Positions 31,863 through 35,508 of a DNA stretch of 35,508 nucleotides are shown piece by piece (position 1 is the first letter of the stretch; each line of letters starts with the position of its first letter). The stretch lies in contig DWXO01000069.1 in the NCBI GenBank assembly GCA_019119165.1, positions 1 to 35,508 on the forward strand. Reading direction: 5' to 3'. Under the pieces are notes generated by a model. The model was not told where the DNA came from. It saw nothing but the letters and a program-made list of their open reading frames with translations, and searched no databases. The stretch comes from Candidatus Flavonifractor intestinigallinarum. GTDB taxonomy: Bacteria; Bacillota; Clostridia; Oscillospirales; Oscillospiraceae. The position numbers and the translations under genes are program-made.

Positions 31863-32276
31863 ATGACTAATATTCCAAATCACATTTCCACTCAAGTAGA
31901 ACTGCACTTTTCCGACTATTACCACCATTTCAAAGAGTTTCAGATCTCTCCAGCATACCGCCCCTACTGGGACAAGTGCATGGAGGCGGCCCAGGACCGG
32001 GAGCTGCTCTCTCATATCATGTTCTGCAATGATTTGTTTCATATCCCGCCGGTCAAGACCTTTCTGCTCTACTATGAGCAGGACTTTGTATCCATCACCG
32101 GGCGAGAGAACGCCGCCCTGGAGCTCTTTGTGAAAAAGGCCATCGGGGCCTTCTGGGGCATGGTGTTCAAATTTGTTTTGGGGTATCAGGGCCAGGAGAG
32201 TGTATCAGTCTCTCTGAACCAGAAATTTTTTGTGCGGACGGCAACCTACTTTAAAGATCCCGTACAGAAAAAATAG
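31863..32276 (+). CDS. Hypothetical protein, first gene of the accessory operon
   Basis: 137 residues, no recognised family. The protein is rich in aromatic residues and His (FSDYYHHFKEF, YRPYWDKC, FHIPPVKTFLLYYEQDF), with a C-terminal helix KKAIGAFWGMVFKFVLGYQG. No signal peptide is seen with the ATG at 31863, which has a weak AGGTG upstream; a longer reading from 31794 would add a hydrophobic stretch made from the intergenic DNA and seems unlikely. Base composition is less GC-rich than the first 30 kb, and the next gene follows by 15 bp with a good AGGAGG. Its position suggests a role with the nuclease-like and metallo-hydrolase genes that follow. Confidence 0.6.
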   Translation: MTNIPNHISTQVELHFSDYYHHFKEFQISPAYRPYWDKCMEAAQDRELLSHIMFCNDLFHIPPVKTFLLYYEQDFVSITGRENAALELFVKKAIGAFWGMVFKFVLGYQGQESVSVSLNQKFFVRTATYFKDPVQKK

Positions 32277-32291
32277 GAGGCGTATCTGCAG

Positions 32292-32981
32292 ATGAGAACG
32301 AAATACAGCAGGGAAGAAATCCTAAACCGGGTAGAAGAAGCAGCCAAAACAATGACCACCTTTTACCAGCAGCCCTTTGTCAACTACAGAGGCACACTTC
32401 TCGGAGAGAAAGAATATGACACAGAAGTAGTCGCGTCCTATCTGTTGGAACACCCTCACCTGTGGGATCAGATCCCCACCATCACCCGCAGCTCCTATCG
32501 TGTGGCAGGCCACGATGGGATTGCACAAAATCCAGACTCCAATCAGGCGGAAGCCCATTTGGCTTATGCCTTGGCTAATCGCCAGATCCCTGGGCTTGGC
32601 ACCATACTGGATTATCAGGTTCCCTTAAAGCGTTCGCTGCACGACAATGCGGGTAAAATCGATCTGATCGCCGATGACGGTACTATTATATACCTCTTGG
32701 AGCTGAAACAGGGCGCCAGCAGCGAGACGCTGCTGCGGTGTGTGCTGGAAATTCTGACTTACTGGCATACCGTAGACCACAGCAAATTGATCGAGAGTTT
32801 TCTTGGTAACGCAGTTTGCCGAACCGTGGTGCCCGCTGTATTGCTCCCGGAGGTATGCAGAGCATATCAGGAACTGGAGGAGTTAAAGCAAGGAAAGCGG
32901 CCCCAGTTAGCGGCTTTGATGGCGCAGCATGGCGTACGGGCCTTTGTGCTGGACTCCTCCCTGAACTGCCGCCATGCCTAA
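32292..32981 (+). CDS. PD-(D/E)XK nuclease-like protein
   Basis: 229 residues. Residues 80-145 show a PD-(D/E)XK arrangement: a Glu in the helix SNQAEAHLAYAL (Glu87), Asp124 in GKIDLI, then after a turn LLELKQ with Glu137-x-Lys139, followed by a helix (TLLRCVLEILTYW). These are the metal-binding and catalytic residues of the superfamily, which includes restriction, repair and defence nucleases. I cannot name a subfamily. No membrane segment is seen. The N-terminal 75 residues (VNYRGTLLGEKEYDTEVVASYLLEHP) may bind substrate. The start follows AGGAGG by 11 bases. It overlaps the next gene by 8 bases, so it is made together with the metallo-hydrolase. Confidence 0.65.
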   Translation: MRTKYSREEILNRVEEAAKTMTTFYQQPFVNYRGTLLGEKEYDTEVVASYLLEHPHLWDQIPTITRSSYRVAGHDGIAQNPDSNQAEAHLAYALANRQIPGLGTILDYQVPLKRSLHDNAGKIDLIADDGTIIYLLELKQGASSETLLRCVLEILTYWHTVDHSKLIESFLGNAVCRTVVPAVLLPEVCRAYQELEELKQGKRPQLAALMAQHGVRAFVLDSSLNCRHA

Positions 32982-34188
32982 ATTGACCGTCCACCGGGGC
33001 GCCCGCCAGATCGGCGGATGCGTCACCGAACTACGCACCTCCACCACCCGCATTGTGATTGACATGGGCAGCCCTCTCCCTGGGCCAGAAGGAACCGCAC
33101 CGGAGACAGCCCTTTCCCTTTCCGGCGTCACCACCCCGGGAGAGCCCTGTGACGGGGTGTTCTTCACTCACAATCATGGGGATCATATTGGGCAAATCGG
33201 CTGTATTTTACCGGAAGTCCCTCTATTTCTGGGAGAGACTGCCCAGGATGTGGCGTTGACACTCTACCACCGCCTGGCCCGTCATGACGTGGAGGGCTGC
33301 GCCCCCATTCTGGCCGCTTTGGAACGGGCCAATACGTTTCACCCCGGCGTACCGCTGACGGTAGGCGACCTGCGTATCACTCCATTGCTGGTGGATCACT
33401 CCGCTTTTGACGCCTATATGTTCTTGATCGAGGGAGAAGGGCTCCGCATACTCCATACCGGAGATTTCCGAAATCACGGTCCCCGGGGGAAAGCGCTGTA
33501 TCCCGTTTTGCGCCGCTATGTGGGCCAGGTGGACTGGCTGATTTGTGAAGGCACTACCCTCTCCCGTTCGCCCCACCCCATAATGACAGAGCGAGCGTTA
33601 GGTCGCCGCGCTCAGACAATCATCCAGAAGCACCGCCATGTCTTTGTACTGTGCTCCTCCACCAATATTGATCGAATCGCCGTCTTTACCCATAGTACAC
33701 CCCGCAGCCGTCCTGTGGTATGCGACGGATATCAGAAGGAGATTTTGAACCGGGTAGAGCTCCGCAACGGAGACAAAAGCCCATTTTACCGGTTTGACCG
33801 GGTGATCCCCTATTCCAGTCGGAATCGCAAGCTGCTGAACTGGATGGCTGACCAGGGCTTTCTCATGTTTGTCCGGGCCAATGACCGGTTCCGTCAGCGC
33901 ATGGAATCCTATCGAAACGACTGTGTGGTTCTCTATTCCATGTGGAGCGGATATCTGGATGGGCCTTGCGCAAATCCTGACCTGGCTCAATTCCTGGACG
34001 GCTTTCCCGTGATCCGCCTGCACACCAGCGGCCACGCAGAACACGCGACATTGCGTGAGGTCTGCCGTATTTTGCAGCCCCGCCGCGGCATCATCCCCAT
34101 CCACGGAGATCAACCGGAGGTATTTCGCAGTCTGGCACCGTCCTGCCGGGTGACTTGCTTCAAAGATGGGGAAATGCTGACTTTATAA
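32974..34188 (+). CDS. RNase J-like MBL-fold metallo-hydrolase
   Basis: 404 residues. The zinc motif FTHNHGDHIGQIG (His66, His68, Asp70, His71) is intact, with VDHSAFDAY (His142), ILHTGDFR (His161, Asp164), a beta-CASP-like region (VLCSSTNIDRI, IPYSSRNRKLL), RLHTSGHAEHATL and IIPIHGDQPE near the end. The order matches RNase J/beta-CASP nucleases, but the protein is shorter than RNase J (about 550 residues) and lacks its C-terminal domain. It is likely a nucleic-acid hydrolase. The ATG at 32974 overlaps the previous gene by 8 bases, without a clear Shine-Dalgarno, so coupling is expected. The ADP-ribosylglycohydrolase gene follows by 20 bp. Confidence 0.82.
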   Translation: MPKLTVHRGARQIGGCVTELRTSTTRIVIDMGSPLPGPEGTAPETALSLSGVTTPGEPCDGVFFTHNHGDHIGQIGCILPEVPLFLGETAQDVALTLYHRLARHDVEGCAPILAALERANTFHPGVPLTVGDLRITPLLVDHSAFDAYMFLIEGEGLRILHTGDFRNHGPRGKALYPVLRRYVGQVDWLICEGTTLSRSPHPIMTERALGRRAQTIIQKHRHVFVLCSSTNIDRIAVFTHSTPRSRPVVCDGYQKEILNRVELRNGDKSPFYRFDRVIPYSSRNRKLLNWMADQGFLMFVRANDRFRQRMESYRNDCVVLYSMWSGYLDGPCANPDLAQFLDGFPVIRLHTSGHAEHATLREVCRILQPRRGIIPIHGDQPEVFRSLAPSCRVTCFKDGEMLTL

Positions 34189-34208
34189 CCAAGAAAAGGA
34201 GAATGACC

Positions 34209-35372
34209 ATGGACCGTTTAGACCGATACCGGGGCTGCCTGCTGGGAGGCGCAGCCGGGGATGCTCTGGGCTACCCGGTGGAGTTTGATTCCAGAGCCGC
34301 TATTCTGTCGGCCTATGGCCCGCAGGGGATTACCGATTATGCACTTACTGACGGCATCGCCCAGATCTCTGATGATACTCAAATGACCCTTTTTACCGCC
34401 AACGCCCTGTTGTTTGCCGACACCCGCAGGCGCATCGGCGCGCCGGGTGGAACTATCGAAGGGGCAACAATGGCCTGCTATCAGGACTGGCTGCGTACTC
34501 AGCAGGAACCGTACCCTCAGCCAGCTGGAGACTACACTTCCTGGCTGGCCCATGTTCCGGAATTGTACCATCGTCGGGCACCGGGAACCACCTGTCTGAC
34601 CGCCATTCACCAGGGAGCAAACGGGACCATAGGTCGTCCCATCAACCAGAGCAAGGGCTGCGGCGGAATCATGCGAGTAGCTCCCATCGGACTCTATACC
34701 AAGCATCCGGAAACGGCAGGCCTGCTGGCCGCCCAGAATGCCGCTATGACCCATGGCCATGAATTAGGCTATATTCCCGCCGGTATACTGGGCTACTGCG
34801 TCAGTACCCTCTCCCATGAAGAAAACACCTCCCTTTTGACTGCAATCCAAGCCAGTATGAATTGGGCAGCAAGGCAATTCTCCACCGCCAAGCATTTGCC
34901 CGAACTGACCGCCCTGGTAGAGCGAGCAATCAGTCTGGCTACTTCAACTCTGCCGGACGAGGAGTCCATTCGGATGCTTGGGGAAGGTTGGGTGGGAGAA
35001 GAAACCCTTGCCATCGCAGTCTATTGTGCCCTAAAATATGAGCACGACTTTGACCGTGCCCTGATTGCGGCAGTAAACCACGACGGCGACAGCGACTCCA
35101 CCGGGGCCGCAACAGGAAATCTGTTGGGGGCTTACCTGGGTCTTTCTGGTATTCCCCAGAAATATCAGCACGCTTTGGAACTGAGGAAGGTCATCTTGGA
35201 ACTTGCGGATGATTTATACCACGGCTGCCCTGTGGGTTACGGGCGGCAGCCAATCGTCTCTATAGTGGGAACGCCTCTCGCAGAGCCGCAGCCAGAAACT
35301 TCAGAAGATGCTATATGGGATGCCAAATATCGTACGGCCATCTATCGTCCCTCGGCTACAACTATCCTTTAA
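34209..35372 (+). CDS. ADP-ribosylglycohydrolase family protein (DraG/ARH)
   Basis: 387 residues. An all-helical DraG/ARH hydrolase that removes ADP-ribose from proteins, nucleic acids or small molecules using two Mg ions. Motifs are GCLLGGAAGDALGYPVEF at the N-terminus, ISDDTQMTLFTA (metal-binding Asp55, Asp56, Thr57), and the C-terminal NHDGDSDSTGAATGNLLGA (Asp and Thr ligands). The ATG at 34209 follows AAAGGAG by 6 bases. It is the last gene of the four-gene operon. No ADP-ribosyltransferase is encoded in the window, so its target is unclear. The C-terminal tail of about 50 residues after GCPVGYG is not part of the usual fold. An ARH beside two nuclease-like genes suggests a possible nucleic-acid ADP-ribosylation link (inference). 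Confidence 0.9.
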   Translation: MDRLDRYRGCLLGGAAGDALGYPVEFDSRAAILSAYGPQGITDYALTDGIAQISDDTQMTLFTANALLFADTRRRIGAPGGTIEGATMACYQDWLRTQQEPYPQPAGDYTSWLAHVPELYHRRAPGTTCLTAIHQGANGTIGRPINQSKGCGGIMRVAPIGLYTKHPETAGLLAAQNAAMTHGHELGYIPAGILGYCVSTLSHEENTSLLTAIQASMNWAARQFSTAKHLPELTALVERAISLATSTLPDEESIRMLGEGWVGEETLAIAVYCALKYEHDFDRALIAAVNHDGDSDSTGAATGNLLGAYLGLSGIPQKYQHALELRKVILELADDLYHGCPVGYGRQPIVSIVGTPLAEPQPETSEDAIWDAKYRTAIYRPSATTIL

Positions 35373-35388
35373 GGCAGAATGAACACAT

Positions 35389-35471
35389 CCACCAGCGAAG
35401 CTGGTGGTTGTCACTATGCGGGCATAGCCCTTTGTTCCTCGCAGACGCGTGCAACGCGTAATACGGTCTGC
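35389..35471. other. Run of hairpins at the window edge; possible IS200/IS605 end or structured RNA
   Basis: No gene is seen after 35372. CCACCAGC-GAA-GCTGGTGG (35389-35407) is a perfect 8-bp hairpin. TATGC-GG-GCATA (35415-35426) overlaps an alternative GGGC-ATA-GCCC. GCAGAC (35441-35446) pairs with GTCTGC (35466-35471) around two copies of ACGCGT. Closely spaced hairpins of this kind mark the ends of IS200/IS605-type elements and their guide-RNA regions. No transposase is within the window, so the assignment is tentative. Confidence 0.4.
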
Positions 35472-35508
35472 CAGCTGCGTAAGGACTGTTACTTGCCGCC
35501 CGTAAACG

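Noticed and set aside
31794-32276. Longer start for the island's first protein with a possible signal peptide
   Set aside because: The extra 23 residues come from intergenic DNA that overlaps the putative promoter, and there is no ribosome-binding site before that start.

Overview
The window looks like a chromosomal segment of a GC-rich gut Clostridia member, most likely Oscillospiraceae of the Flavonifractor/Lawsonibacter type. This is inferred from strong Shine-Dalgarno sites, Gram-positive LexA control, SLH and YARHG proteins, an archaeal-type ProS tail and very GC-rich codon use. No rRNA or intact tRNA is present to confirm it.

Bases 1-15.6 kb are mostly housekeeping. They hold the 3' end of proS; a reverse-strand set of a mutarotase-like protein, a zinc-ribbon/YARHG protein and a lipoprotein amidase; a TIGR04255 protein with a GNAT acetyltransferase; and a two-gene NAD salvage unit (nicotinamidase, nicotinate phosphoribosyltransferase). 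Next come a LexA-controlled repair operon (lexA, ogt-type methyltransferase, small membrane protein, exonuclease III), a MerR regulator divergent from a MATE pump with a 19-bp-spacer MerR-type promoter, a beta-CASP metallo-hydrolase, a LysR regulator and two SDR oxidoreductases. Convergent genes are separated by long, near-perfect bidirectional terminators.

Bases 15.6-25.06 kb form the most distinctive locus. An XRE regulator and a secreted SLH/Ig-like protein run leftward. A short Ser/Thr kinase-like protein and five consecutive membrane proteins run rightward. Each of the five has a cytosolic four-cysteine zinc ribbon, one membrane helix and an extracellular domain, which in four of them is a related beta-helix-like domain. 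The two arms share a roughly 110-bp control region with clustered TTGTA/TACAA half-sites. I read this as a candidate kinase-linked envelope-sensing or surface-display system.

Bases 25.07-31.79 kb are bracketed by two imperfect direct copies of a tRNA T-arm-like hairpin that differ by a compensatory base-pair change. Between them lie a response regulator, a histidine kinase and an HtrA-like protease without a PDZ domain (leftward), and a VTC-domain polymerase, a DUF4956 membrane protein and a Cthe_2159-type beta-helix lipoprotein (rightward).

Bases 31.8-35.37 kb carry a less GC-rich four-gene operon: an unknown protein, a PD-(D/E)XK-like protein, an RNase J-like metallo-hydrolase and an ADP-ribosylglycohydrolase. 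It could be an undescribed nucleic-acid or ADP-ribose processing or defence module. The right edge is a run of hairpins that may be the end of an IS200/IS605-type element or another structured RNA.
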